Source of the DNA: Streptomyces sp. NBC_00102
GTDB taxonomy: Bacteria; Actinomycetota; Actinomycetes; Streptomycetales; Streptomycetaceae
DNA: 64,000 nt
Reading direction: 5' to 3'
NCBI RefSeq assembly: GCF_026343115.1
Contig: NZ_JAPEMC010000001.1
Span: 2,418,001 to 2,482,000 of the forward strand
Each line of letters begins with the position of its first letter. Positions within the stretch are counted from its first letter, which is position 1. A program made the translations under genes and the position numbers. Below the pieces are notes generated by a model, which saw only the letters and a list, made by a program, of their open reading frames with translations, was not told the origin of the DNA and made no database searches. Below are positions 29,408 to 39,197 of the stretch, in pieces.

Positions 29408-29440
29408 GGACGGCCCGCAGGCAGTGCCTGCGGGCCGTCC
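29408..29440. terminator. Terminator of the Bax-inhibitor gene
   Basis: Perfect 15-bp stem (29408-29422 with 29426-29440) with a 3-nt loop, just past the leftward Bax-inhibitor gene. Confidence 0.85.
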
Positions 29441-29471
29441 GACGGTGGAGCGGGTGATGCGGGTGCGGGGA

Positions 29472-30335
29472 TCAGTCGTTGCCGCTGAGGATCGCGATCA
29501 GGTTCAGCATCTCCCGGTAGATCCACACCAGGGTCACGGTGAGGCCGAAGGCGGCCGTCCATGCCTCCTCGCGCGGGGCGCCGTAGGTGATGCCGTCCTC
29601 GACCACCTTGAAGTCCAGGGCGAGGACGCAGGCGCCGATCACGATCGCGACGATGCCGAAGAGGACACCGAGCGCACCGCTGCGGAAGCCGAGGCCGTCA
29701 CCCCCGCCGAACAGGGCGAACAGCGAGTTGACGACCATCAGCAGCACGAAGCCGATCAGGGCGCCCATCACGAAGCCCTGGAAGCGACGGGTCACCCGGA
29801 TGAGTCCGGTCCGGTACGCGATCAGCACACCGCCGAACACGGCCATCGTGCCGAGCACGGCCTGCATGGCCGCGCCCGGGGCGACGTAGGTGCTGATGAT
29901 GTTGCTGACGACGCCGAGGAAGACGCCCTGGAACGCGGCGTAGGCCAGGATCAGCGGCGGCGACGGCTTGCGCTTGAACGAGTTGACCAGCGCCAGGACG
30001 AAGCCGATGAGCGCGGCGACGGAGGCGACGACGTAGGACCGGACGAGGTTGGTCTCGTCGATCGGCAGGAGCCACCAGCCGAGCGTGGCGGCGACGACGA
30101 CGGTGCCGAGGGTCATCGCCGTACGGCTGACGACGTCGTCGATGGTCATCGCGCCGGAGCGGGCTCCGGGCGGGGCCGCTTGCGCGTAGGGGTTGGTGGC
30201 GTACGGATTGGCGGTGCCCTGCGCGTAAGGGTTCTCACCCGTGACGGTGGCCCCGGCCTGCGGCGCCGCGTACCCCGCGGTGCCGTTGTCGCGGCTGAAC
30301 CCCCGTCGCGAGAAGACCGGGTTGCTGCTCCTCAT
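29472..30335 (-). CDS. Bax inhibitor-1/YccA-family membrane protein
   Basis: 287-residue protein. The first ~75 residues are a polar tail with NPYA repeats (NPYAQGTANPYATNPYAQA). Seven hydrophobic segments then follow (e.g. AMTLGTVVVAATLGWWLL, GVLFGIVAIVIGACVLALDF), ending in the family signature region AFGLTVTLVWIYREMLNLIAIL. Bacterial members are proposed pH-gated calcium leak channels or stress regulators. Start ATG 30335 precedes the repeat tail. Divergent from the SDR gene. Confidence 0.88.
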   Translation of the reverse strand: MRSSNPVFSRRGFSRDNGTAGYAAPQAGATVTGENPYAQGTANPYATNPYAQAAPPGARSGAMTIDDVVSRTAMTLGTVVVAATLGWWLLPIDETNLVRSYVVASVAALIGFVLALVNSFKRKPSPPLILAYAAFQGVFLGVVSNIISTYVAPGAAMQAVLGTMAVFGGVLIAYRTGLIRVTRRFQGFVMGALIGFVLLMVVNSLFALFGGGDGLGFRSGALGVLFGIVAIVIGACVLALDFKVVEDGITYGAPREEAWTAAFGLTVTLVWIYREMLNLIAILSGND

Positions 30336-30766
30336 TTCACTCCTCCATGGCCACACAGCGCGGCCTTGCGACAAGAGTAATAGGCAGGCAAAGGATGCAC
30401 CTCGTGCCGAGGGAGGATCTTTACGGCGTCGGAGCGCGTCGGCGCCCTCCGCCCCGGACCGGCCCCTCGGCCTTCCGGCCCCTCTGCCATCTGTGCCGAA
30501 CGCCCCCGAAGGCTTGCCGATTCCCCCGGCGGGGCGCCTCCGGCTCGTCTGCCCGGAAATCCGGCGGGACAACCCGAACGGGCAGGTCGCGCGGGCACGG
30601 TGCCGAAGCCGCGCCCGCGGTGTCCGACGTGGCGCCCGTTGCCCGCCCCGGCCCCGGCCCCGGCGGCCCTGTCCGGGGCCGTACGTCAACCGGTCCCGCC
30701 TCCCGCGCACCGGCGGCTGTGGGACGGGTGCGCGGGGACCGGAGCGGTACCACTAACGTGCCGCGC
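30336..30766. other. Divergent intergenic region (bax1 / SDR)
   Basis: 431 bp. The part next to bax1 (30360-30420) is AT-richer and likely its promoter. The rest is GC-rich, with no gene that has Streptomyces codon bias. By remembered synteny this gap is also where two distant S. coelicolor blocks meet. Confidence 0.4.
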
Positions 30767-31540
30767 ATGACGACTGCACTGATTACCGGCGCGACGGCGG
30801 GCATCGGCGCCGCGTTCGCGCGGCGGCTCGCGGGACAGGGGCACAACCTCGTGCTGGTGGCCCGCGACACCGAGCGGCTGCGGGACCAGGCCACCGAACT
30901 GCACGACCGGCACGGCATCGAGGCCACGGTGCTCACCGCGGACCTGTCCACGGACTCCGGGATCGCGGCCGTCGAGGAACGGCTCCGCGACCGCGACCAT
31001 CCCGTCGAACTCCTCGTCAACAACGCGGGGTTCGGCAACAAGGGGCGCTATCTGGAGGTCCCGCTCGCCGACGAACTGACGATGCTGAAGGTGCACTGCG
31101 AGGCCGTGCTGCGGCTGACCTCCGCGGCGGCGGCCGGGATGCGCGAGCGCGGCCGGGGCGGGATCGTCAACGTCGCCTCGGTCGCGGCGTTCGTCCCGCG
31201 CGGTACGTACGGCGCGTCGAAGGCGTGGGTCGTCCAGTTCACCCAGGGCGCCGCGAAGGACCTGGCGGGTTCCGGGGTGCGGCTGATGGCGCTCTGCCCG
31301 GGCTTCGTGCGGACGGAGTTCCACCAGCGGGCCGGGATGGGCACCGGGAACATCCCCGGCTGGATGTGGCTGGACGCCGACAAGCTGGTGAGCGCGGCCC
31401 TGACCGACCTCGCGCGCGGCAAGTCGGTGTCGGTGCCGGACGCGCGGTACAAGGCGCTGATGGGGCTGGTGAAGGTGGCCCCGCGCAATCTGCTGGGCGA
31501 GATGACGTCACGGACGGGGCGCAAGTACGGCCCGAAGTGA
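30767..31540 (+). CDS. Short-chain dehydrogenase/reductase
   Basis: 257-residue classical SDR. It has the cofactor motif TGATAGIGAAFA at residues 7-18, ADLS, NNAGFG, the catalytic Ser in IVNVASVAAFV and the YxxxK pair in YGASKAW. The C-terminal part (PGWMWLDADKLVSAALTDLARGKSVSVPD) is that of the DltE/YqjQ-like reductases. There is no good ribosome site; the upstream TACCACTAACGTG suggests a nearly leaderless mRNA, with GTG 30758 as an alternative start. The substrate is unknown. Confidence 0.88.
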   Translation: MTTALITGATAGIGAAFARRLAGQGHNLVLVARDTERLRDQATELHDRHGIEATVLTADLSTDSGIAAVEERLRDRDHPVELLVNNAGFGNKGRYLEVPLADELTMLKVHCEAVLRLTSAAAAGMRERGRGGIVNVASVAAFVPRGTYGASKAWVVQFTQGAAKDLAGSGVRLMALCPGFVRTEFHQRAGMGTGNIPGWMWLDADKLVSAALTDLARGKSVSVPDARYKALMGLVKVAPRNLLGEMTSRTGRKYGPK

Positions 31541-31590
31541 GGAACCCGGCGGGGCCCACGGGAAACGGTGGAGCCCGCCGGGAAGACGGC

Positions 31591-31660
31591 GAGGCCCGGT
31601 GCCCCCGCGACGGGGACACCGGGCCTCGTACCGCTCACCGGCCCGAAGGCCGGTGAGCGG
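31591..31660. terminator. Two tandem hairpins after groEL
   Basis: First hairpin 31591-31627 (11-bp outer stem, GC inner extension). Second 31631-31660 (perfect 13-bp stem, CGAA loop). They lie between the convergent SDR and groEL genes. Confidence 0.9.
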
Positions 31661-31667
31661 GGCGGTA

Positions 31668-33338
<1,671 letters not shown>

Positions 33339-33388
33339 TTATTTCGCAGGGGGCCAGGGGCGCAGAACACACAGCAAATGTGGGTGAA

Positions 33389-33697
33389 TTACTTCTCGAT
33401 GATCGCGAGGACGTCGCGGGCCGAGAGGACGAGGTACTCCTCGCCGTTGTACTTCACCTCGGTGCCGCCGTACTTGCTGTACAGGACGACATCGCCGGTC
33501 TTGACGTCGAGCGGAAGGCGCTCGCCGTTCTCGAAGCGGCCCGGGCCCACGGCCAGGACGACGCCCTCCTGGGGCTTCTCCTTGGCGGTGTCCGGAATGA
33601 CCAGGCCGGAAGCCGTGGTCTGCTCGGCGTCGAGCGGCTGGACCACAATGCGGTCCTCGAGCGGCTTGATCGCAACCTTGGAGCTGGTGGTCGACAC
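33389..33697 (-). CDS. groES: Co-chaperonin GroES
   Basis: 102-residue 10-kDa chaperonin, the lid of the GroEL ring. It has the signature [14 protein letters not shown] at the N-terminus, the mobile loop [13 protein letters not shown] and the C-terminal strand [20 protein letters not shown]. It is first in the groES-groEL operon. The leader of about 100 bp carries CIRCE. Confidence 0.98.
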   Translation of the reverse strand: MSTTSSKVAIKPLEDRIVVQPLDAEQTTASGLVIPDTAKEKPQEGVVLAVGPGRFENGERLPLDVKTGDVVLYSKYGGTEVKYNGEEYLVLSARDVLAIIEK

Positions 33698-33803
33698 GAT
33701 CCGGTCTCCCCCTTCGGAGATCTCACGGGGTTTAACAGTCTGGGGTCGCGCCGGGCCGGATCCGTCGTCGCGGGTGCCGGACCTGCCCTGTCGCGCGGTA
33801 CTG

Positions 33804-33830
33804 CTGGCACTCTCCAGGGGGGAGTGCCAG
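33804..33830. promoter_or_regulatory. CIRCE element, proximal copy (HrcA operator)
   Basis: Perfect inverted repeat CTGGCACTC-N9-GAGTGCCAG, matching the CIRCE consensus (TTAGCACTC-N9-GAGTGCTAA) in the core. It lies just downstream of the predicted -10, so it would fall at or after the transcription start. Confidence 0.93.
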
Positions 33831-33837
33831 CACCGAG

Positions 33838-33865
33838 ACTATGACCGCGATTAGCACTCGGTCAA
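33838..33865 (-). promoter_or_regulatory. groES promoter
   Basis: On the minus strand, TTGACC (33865-33860) and CATAGT (33843-33838) are separated by 16 bp, a vegetative-type promoter. The -35 lies inside the distal CIRCE and the -10 lies between the two CIRCE copies. Confidence 0.75.
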
Positions 33866-33877
33866 GCGGAGTGCCAA
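33851..33877. promoter_or_regulatory. CIRCE element, distal copy (HrcA operator)
   Basis: TTAGCACTC-N9-GAGTGCCAA, one mismatch from the consensus, overlapping the -35 hexamer. With the proximal copy 20 bp away it makes a double HrcA operator that gives heat-shock control of groESL. Confidence 0.95.
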
Positions 33878-34006
33878 TTCCGTACCCGTGCGTGGCGTCG
33901 CCCGCCCGCCGGGGCGGTCCGGTCGGGGCTCACGGGGGACAACGTCCCGGTGGCACACGCCGTTCCGGGCCCCCGGGTGCGGAGCTCCGCCTCCGGCGCC
34001 CGGGGA

Positions 34007-34963
34007 TCAGACGTAGTCCTCCAGCCGGGCGACCGCGTAGCCCTTGTCCGTGATGACCTTCATGACGTTGCGGACCATGTCGGTCATGGTCCCCTTCCAC
34101 TGATCGCGCCCCTGGAAGTGGGTGAGGATGATGTCGCCGGGGTGCAGGTCCCGGTCCCACTCCCGCCAGTCCATGTGGTCGGGGAACGCCTCCTCCGCCC
34201 AGAGCGGCACGGCCTCGATCCCGCAGGACTTGGCGACGACGAGGGTGTCGCGGTTGTAGTTGCCGTACGGCGGCCGGAAGAGCACGGGCCGCTTGCCGAG
34301 GTGCTTCTCGATCCGGTCCTGCTGGCCGCAGATCTCCTTCTTCTGCTGCGCGTAGGAGAGTCCGGGCAGGTAGGGGTGGGTGAGGGTGTGGTTGTTGAGC
34401 GTGACCCCCTTCTTCCGCATCTCCGCGAAGTAGCCGTAGTTCTCGCTCGCGAGGTAGTCGCTGAGGAAGGCGCTGTACGGGATCTTCAGCTCGTCCATCA
34501 TCCGCAGGAACTCGGGGTCCTTCTCGGACCCGTCGTCGATGGTGAGGAAGACGATCCGCTCCTCGGTGGGGACGGTCGTGAACACCTGCGGCAGGTCTTC
34601 GCCGTCGTCGACCTCGAACCCCTCGCGGCTGGTGATCCTGGGCTTCTCGGCGGGCGGTGCGGGGGCGGTCAGCGGGACGTGGGCCAGCCCCCATTTCCTG
34701 GCGACGGCGACCCGTTGCGCCTGGCGCCGCCTGAGCTGTTCCGCGTACGAGAGGAGGGCGCCGGCCGGGGCGGCCTGCGGAGCCGGTCCGGCAGCCGCCT
34801 TGCCGCCGGCTCCCGCGGCGCCCGGCGGGGTGTGGTGGTCCGCGCCGGAGGGGCCCCGGCCGCATCCGGAGGCGAGGGCGGCGCCCAGCAGGGCCGCCAG
34901 GACGACGGTGCCGGATCTGCGCCGCTTCGTTGTGCTTTTTTCGTTTTGTCGTACTAGTTGCAT
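34007..34963 (-). CDS. Polysaccharide deacetylase-family lipoprotein
   Basis: 318 residues. The N-terminus is basic and hydrophobic, ending in a lipobox (AALLGAALASGC), so the mature protein is probably lipid-anchored outside the membrane. An Ala/Pro/Gly linker precedes the NodB domain from about residue 130: motif 1 FLTIDDGSEKD (the Asp pair), motif 2 NNHTLTHPYLPG (HxxxH metal ligands) and motif 3 RPPYGNYN. Such enzymes remove N-acetyl groups from peptidoglycan or other glycans. Start ATG 34963 places basic residues before the hydrophobic core. Monocistronic. Confidence 0.88.
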   Translation of the reverse strand: MQLVRQNEKSTTKRRRSGTVVLAALLGAALASGCGRGPSGADHHTPPGAAGAGGKAAAGPAPQAAPAGALLSYAEQLRRRQAQRVAVARKWGLAHVPLTAPAPPAEKPRITSREGFEVDDGEDLPQVFTTVPTEERIVFLTIDDGSEKDPEFLRMMDELKIPYSAFLSDYLASENYGYFAEMRKKGVTLNNHTLTHPYLPGLSYAQQKKEICGQQDRIEKHLGKRPVLFRPPYGNYNRDTLVVAKSCGIEAVPLWAEEAFPDHMDWREWDRDLHPGDIILTHFQGRDQWKGTMTDMVRNVMKVITDKGYAVARLEDYV

Positions 34964-35115
34964 GGCGCCGCATCCTTCCAGCCCGCCCCCGGCCCCCGCC
35001 CCGACACCGCCGGACGCCCGGGGACGGGTCCCCCGCCTGGCGCACAGCCCGCAACGGCACGCGCGAACCGGGGGCCGTCCGGGGCGGCCGGGGCCGGGGG
35101 CGCGCCTGGCCCACA

Positions 35116-36351
35116 ATGGGACGGGTGAACGCACCTCTCCCCGCCGGTGACGGCCCCGCCGACCCGCTCGCCTCCTTCGCCGCCCTGCGTACGCCCGAAG
35201 GCGCCGCCCTCCTGGACGAGCTGCGGGACCACGACCCGGCGCGCGAGCTGGCCACCGCCACCCGGCTGCGCCGCGACCACGCGCCGGACCTGGTCTCGGC
35301 CGCCCTGGGGCAGGCCCGGCTGCGGCAGCGGGCGGTGGCGAAGTTCGGCGCCGAGGACGCGTACCGGATGTTCTTCACGCCCAACGGCGTCGAGCAGGCC
35401 ACCCGTACCTCGGTCGCCACCTACCGCGCCGGACGGTTCGCGGCGCTCGGCGGGGTGCGCCGGGTGGCGGACCTGTGCTGCGGCATCGGCGGCGACGCGA
35501 TCGCGCTGGCCCGCGCGGGCATCGCGGTGCTGGCCGTCGACCGCGACCCGCTCACCGCCGAGGTGGCCCGCGCCAACGCCGAGGCCCTCGGCCTCGCCGG
35601 GCTGATCGAGGTCCGGTGCGCCGATGTCACCGGCATCGACACCGCCGGGTACGACGCCGTCTTCGTGGACCCGGCCCGGCGCGGCGGGCGCGGCCGGATC
35701 TTCGATCCGGAGGCGTATTCACCGCCGCTCTCCTGGGCGACGTCCGCCGCGCTGAAGGCCCCGCGCGCGGCGCTGAAGATCGCGCCGGGCATCCCGCACG
35801 AGGCGATCGGCCCGGAGGCCGAGGCCGAGTGGATCTCGGACGGCGGGGACGTGAAGGAGGCGGTGCTCTGGCACGGCGCGGGGTTCGAGCCCGGCTCCTA
35901 CCGGGCGACCCTGCTGCCGTCGGGCGCCACCCTCGCCACCCGCTCCCCGCTGCCGCCCCCGCCGGTCGGGCCGGTCGGCCGCTATCTGTACGAGCCGGAC
36001 GGCGCGGTGATCCGGGCCAGCCTGGTCGCCGACATCGTGGCCCGGTGCGACGGCCGCCTGATCGACGAGACGATCGCGTACGTCACCAGCGACGAGCCCT
36101 ACGCGTCCCCGTACACCTCCGCGTACGAGATCACCGACCAGCTGCCGTTCAACATGAAGCGGCTGAAGGCGCTGCTGCGGGAGCGGGAGGTGGGGGTGCT
36201 GACGGTGAAGAAGCGCGGCTCGGCGGTGGAGCCGGAAGAGGTGCGCCGCCGGATGAAGCTGGCGGGGCCGAACTCCGCGACGGTGCTGCTGACCCGGGTC
36301 GCCGGCGCCCCGACCATGCTCGTCGGCCGGCCCTTCAGGCCTGCGGCCTGA
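35116..36351 (+). CDS. Class I SAM methyltransferase with THUMP-like C-terminus
   Basis: 411 residues. Residues ~115-230 form a Rossmann methyltransferase domain with motif I VADLCCGIGGDAIALARAG, the acidic motif VLAVDRDPLTAEVA and motif IV-like DAVFVDPARRGGRG. The C-terminal ~80 residues (FNMKRLKALLREREVGVLTVKKRGSAVEPEEVRRRM) match the THUMP-like domain of this actinobacterial family. It is an RNA methyltransferase-like enzyme; the target is unknown. ATG 35116 is near-leaderless; GTG 35125 is the alternative. The 3' end overlaps the opposing gene by 17 bp. Confidence 0.85.
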   Translation: MGRVNAPLPAGDGPADPLASFAALRTPEGAALLDELRDHDPARELATATRLRRDHAPDLVSAALGQARLRQRAVAKFGAEDAYRMFFTPNGVEQATRTSVATYRAGRFAALGGVRRVADLCCGIGGDAIALARAGIAVLAVDRDPLTAEVARANAEALGLAGLIEVRCADVTGIDTAGYDAVFVDPARRGGRGRIFDPEAYSPPLSWATSAALKAPRAALKIAPGIPHEAIGPEAEAEWISDGGDVKEAVLWHGAGFEPGSYRATLLPSGATLATRSPLPPPPVGPVGRYLYEPDGAVIRASLVADIVARCDGRLIDETIAYVTSDEPYASPYTSAYEITDQLPFNMKRLKALLREREVGVLTVKKRGSAVEPEEVRRRMKLAGPNSATVLLTRVAGAPTMLVGRPFRPAA

Positions 36352-37012
36352 CCGTCCCGCCCGGCCGGGCGGCGGGCCGCCCCGGTCCCTCCGCCGGGGC
36401 GGCGAGCACCCGCGTCACCCAGCGGCGGTGGGAGAACGCCGTGACCGCGCCGGTCAGGCCGGTGATCCACGCGCAGAGGCCGGCCCCCATCCCGAGGACC
36501 ACCAGGCCGTACGGGTCCTCGCCCGGCGTGGCCGACGCGGGGACGGCCACGCAGGTGAAGAGGCCGGCCGCGCACAGGGTGTAGGACGACAGCAGCCAGG
36601 CGAGCCCGAGCCGGGGCATCCGCAGCAGCCGGTCCCGGTCGGGCTCGCGGTCGAGCGCGCCCCAGGCGGTGAGCAGCGCGCGGACCTTGCGGGCCCGTGT
36701 GATGTCGAGGCCGAGGAACACGGCGGCCGGTACGAGAGCGGCGACGCCGACGAAGAAGGTGACGACCGCGATCAGATCGCTGATCGGGTCGAGGGACTCC
36801 TCGTGGAAGACCACCGCCAGGCCGATGAACACCCAGCCGAGGGCGGCGAGTCCGCCCCAGGTCAGCAGGAGGGCGAGCCGTCCGCCTCCGACGTGCCGCC
36901 GCACCAGTTCACCGAGGACCTCGGCCCGGTCGGCGAGCAGGGAGGGCCGGTCCGGCCACGTACGGATCTCCACGGGCGGCGGGGGCGGGGGCAGTTGGGC
37001 TCCGGAGGGCAT
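36335..37012 (-). CDS. Membrane protein of unknown function
   Basis: 225 residues with a Pro-rich N-terminus (QLPPPPPPVEIRTWPDRPSL) and about five hydrophobic segments. These include LLLTWGGLAALGWVFIGLAVVF, LIAVVTFFVGVAALVPAAVFLG, LGLAWLLSSYTLCAAGLFTCVAV and GLVVLGMGAGLCAWITGLTGAV. It has no recognised domain. The start is the ATG at 37012 after GGAG. Tail-to-tail overlap with the methyltransferase gene means opposing transcripts overlap. Confidence 0.7.
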   Translation of the reverse strand: MPSGAQLPPPPPPVEIRTWPDRPSLLADRAEVLGELVRRHVGGGRLALLLTWGGLAALGWVFIGLAVVFHEESLDPISDLIAVVTFFVGVAALVPAAVFLGLDITRARKVRALLTAWGALDREPDRDRLLRMPRLGLAWLLSSYTLCAAGLFTCVAVPASATPGEDPYGLVVLGMGAGLCAWITGLTGAVTAFSHRRWVTRVLAAPAEGPGRPAARPGGTVRPQA

Positions 37013-37138
37013 GGCGCCGACCCTACCGACCGGGCGGGCCCCCTGGTCGCCGGAACCCCGCTCCGCCCGGGCGGCGTCCATGGCGCCGGGTACATTACGG
37101 CTCGTCTCGAGGCACACGGGTGACGGGGGAACGCAACC

Positions 37139-37881
37139 ATGGGTCGGCAACAGCGCGGCGAAGAAGTGGTGTTCAATCCCCTGGAGGAGAACGACCCACG
37201 CACGGTGTCCGGTTACCGGCTCTACGCGAAGCTGGGCTCCGGCGGCATGGGCAAGGTGTACCTCTCCTACACCCCGGGCGGGCGGCCGGTGGCGATCAAG
37301 GTGATCCGGCCGGAGTTCGCCGAAGACCCCGAATTCCGGAGGCGCTTCCAGCAGGAGGTGCGGTCCGCGCAGCGGGTGCAGGGGCTCTGCACCGCGCCGG
37401 TGATCGACAGCGACACCGAGGGCCGCACCCCGTGGCTGGCCACCGCCTACGTGCCCGGCCCTTCGCTCGCCTCGGCGGTCACCGATCACGGTCCGCTGCC
37501 CGTCCGGTCTCCTACCGGGGGATCGACCTCACCGGCGGCTACCACCTGACGCTGGCGGACGGCACCGACAGCCCGGTGAACGGGTCGAGCGGCGATTTCG
37601 CCTACAGCTACGTCAGCGACGCGGTACGGACCACGGGGTCGATGGTCCTGCTCGACCCGGGCCAGCAGGGCAGCCTCGACGTCTGCCGGTCCGAGACGCG
37701 CTTCACCGAGCAGCTCGACCTCGCCCGGCTGGTGAAGGGTACGCAGATCTGCGTCCGCACCGAGGCCGGGCATCTGGGGCTGATCGTGGTGCGGGCGCTG
37801 CCGTCGGAGACCGCCGCCGCCCACTACATGACGGTGGACGCGACGGTCTGGCGCAACGCCATCGAGGTCGACGACGAGTAG
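37139..37881 (+). pseudogene. Broken Ser/Thr protein kinase
   Basis: Frame 1 (37139-37549) starts MGRQQRGEEVVFNPL and encodes only the kinase N-lobe: P-loop KLGSGGMGKVYL, AIKVI lysine, alpha-C region, then TAYVPGPSLASAV at about residue 110. At about 37495-37510 the homology stops. The other frame then encodes a C-terminal domain to 37881 (SYRGIDLTGGYHLTLADG ... LDVCRSETRFTEQLDL ... HYMTVDATVWRNAIEV). The catalytic HRD loop, DFG motif, activation segment and membrane span are missing. The simplest reading is a large internal deletion plus frameshift in a PknB-type receptor kinase. Assembly error is the other possibility. Confidence 0.8.
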
Positions 37882-37893
37882 CGGTGCCCGTCC

Positions 37894-38358
37894 TCAGGCG
37901 TTGAGCAGCGTCTCCACGTCGAGCTTGCCCATGCCCATCATCGCCTTCATGGCGCGGTCGGCGCGGTCGCGGTCGGGGCCGCCGAGGATGTCGGGGAGGG
38001 CGCGCGGCACGATCTGCCAGGACAGCCCGAACTTGTCCTTGAGCCAGCCGCACCGGCTCTCCTCGCCGCCCTCGGTGAGCGCCGTCCACAGCCGGTCCAC
38101 CTCGGCCTGGTCCGCGCAGTCCACGGAGAGCGAGAGGGCCTCGGTGAAGCGGAAGGCGGGTCCGCCGTTGAGGCCGATGTACTCCTGGTCCGCGAGCTGG
38201 AAGCGGACGGTCATCACGGCGCCGGCCTCGCCCGGGGAGCCCTCCGGGTAGTGGCTGGTTTCCAGGACGCGCGAGTCGCCGCCGAAGACGGAGACGTAGA
38301 AGTCGGCGGCCTCGGCGGCTTGGCCGTCGAACCAGAGACAGGGGGTGATCTTCTGCAT
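37894..38358 (-). CDS. VOC-family protein (PhnB/3-dmu-9-3-mt type)
   Basis: 154-residue glyoxalase-fold protein: MQKITPCLWFDGQAAEAADFYVSVFG at the N-terminus, ALSLSVDCADQAEVDRLW in the middle, and the subfamily ending KDKFGLSWQIVPRAL then a helical tail ending MGKLDVETLLNA. The typical iron-binding triad of catalytic VOC enzymes is not obvious, so enzymatic activity is uncertain. ATG 38358 follows GGAGAAGG. Confidence 0.88.
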   Translation of the reverse strand: MQKITPCLWFDGQAAEAADFYVSVFGGDSRVLETSHYPEGSPGEAGAVMTVRFQLADQEYIGLNGGPAFRFTEALSLSVDCADQAEVDRLWTALTEGGEESRCGWLKDKFGLSWQIVPRALPDILGGPDRDRADRAMKAMMGMGKLDVETLLNA

Positions 38359-38539
38359 GGCCTTCTCCTCCAGGGGTCCCGCCGGGCACCACCTGAGCGT
38401 GGGCCCGGTCACCGGTCCGGGGCGCTGGAAGGCGGACCCGTCCGGGGCTCTGGAAGGTAGACGCGGCGGGCGCCCGGAACTCATCGGACACGCGGGGCCG
38501 CCGCCCGTACGGACGCCCGTCCGGCCCCTGGCAGGCGGG

Positions 38540-39148
38540 TCACGGGCCGCCGGGCGCGTCGCCCGTCAGGGTGGCGGCGAGCTCGTCGACGAGCGCTTGG
38601 TCGAGGGGCCGGTGGGCGGAGAGGAGCCGGTACCAGAGAACGCCGAAGACGAGGTCCTGCACCGTGGCCGGGTCCGGTCGCGCGGGCAGGTCGCCCCGGG
38701 CGAGGGCCCGGTCGAGCACCGCCTGGAGCGCGTCGCGCCTGCGCCGGAGGAATTCCGTACGGAAGGTGGCGCCGAACTCCGCGTCGATCTGCGCCTCCGC
38801 CATGAGGGCGCACAGGATGCGGGCGACCTGCTCCTGGCGACCGAGCGTGAAGGTGTCCGTCAGGAAGGCCCGCAGATCGGCGGCGTAGGAGCCGTGGTCC
38901 GCCTGGCCGATGTGCAGGTCTGCCTTGACCGTCAGCGCGTCGAGGAGCACCTGGGCCTTGGAGGGCCACCAGCGGTAGATCGTCTGCTTGCCGCAGCCGG
39001 CGCGGCCCGCGATGCCTTCGATCGTCAGGCCCGCCCAGCCGACCTCGCCGACCAGCTCGAATGCGGCGGTCAGGATCGCCGTCCGGCTCTCCTCGCTCCG
39101 CTTGCGGCCGCGGCGTTCCGCGGAAGGGGGTTGCTTGTCGATGGCCAT
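38540..39148 (-). CDS. TetR-family transcriptional regulator
   Basis: 202 residues. The N-terminal TetR helix-turn-helix occupies residues ~18-64 (SRTAILTAAFELVGEVGWAGLTIEGIAGRAGCGKQTIYRWWPSKAQVL). The C-terminal ligand-binding domain is all-helical, of the TetR_C type with RRRRDALQAVLDRALARGDL. It is divergent from the SDR gene across only 49 bp, so it very likely controls both. Confidence 0.93.
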   Translation of the reverse strand: MAIDKQPPSAERRGRKRSEESRTAILTAAFELVGEVGWAGLTIEGIAGRAGCGKQTIYRWWPSKAQVLLDALTVKADLHIGQADHGSYAADLRAFLTDTFTLGRQEQVARILCALMAEAQIDAEFGATFRTEFLRRRRDALQAVLDRALARGDLPARPDPATVQDLVFGVLWYRLLSAHRPLDQALVDELAATLTGDAPGGP

Positions 39149-39197
39149 GGGGCTAGCTTAAACGAGACGCCACGGTTCGAAATAAGGAGATGCATTC

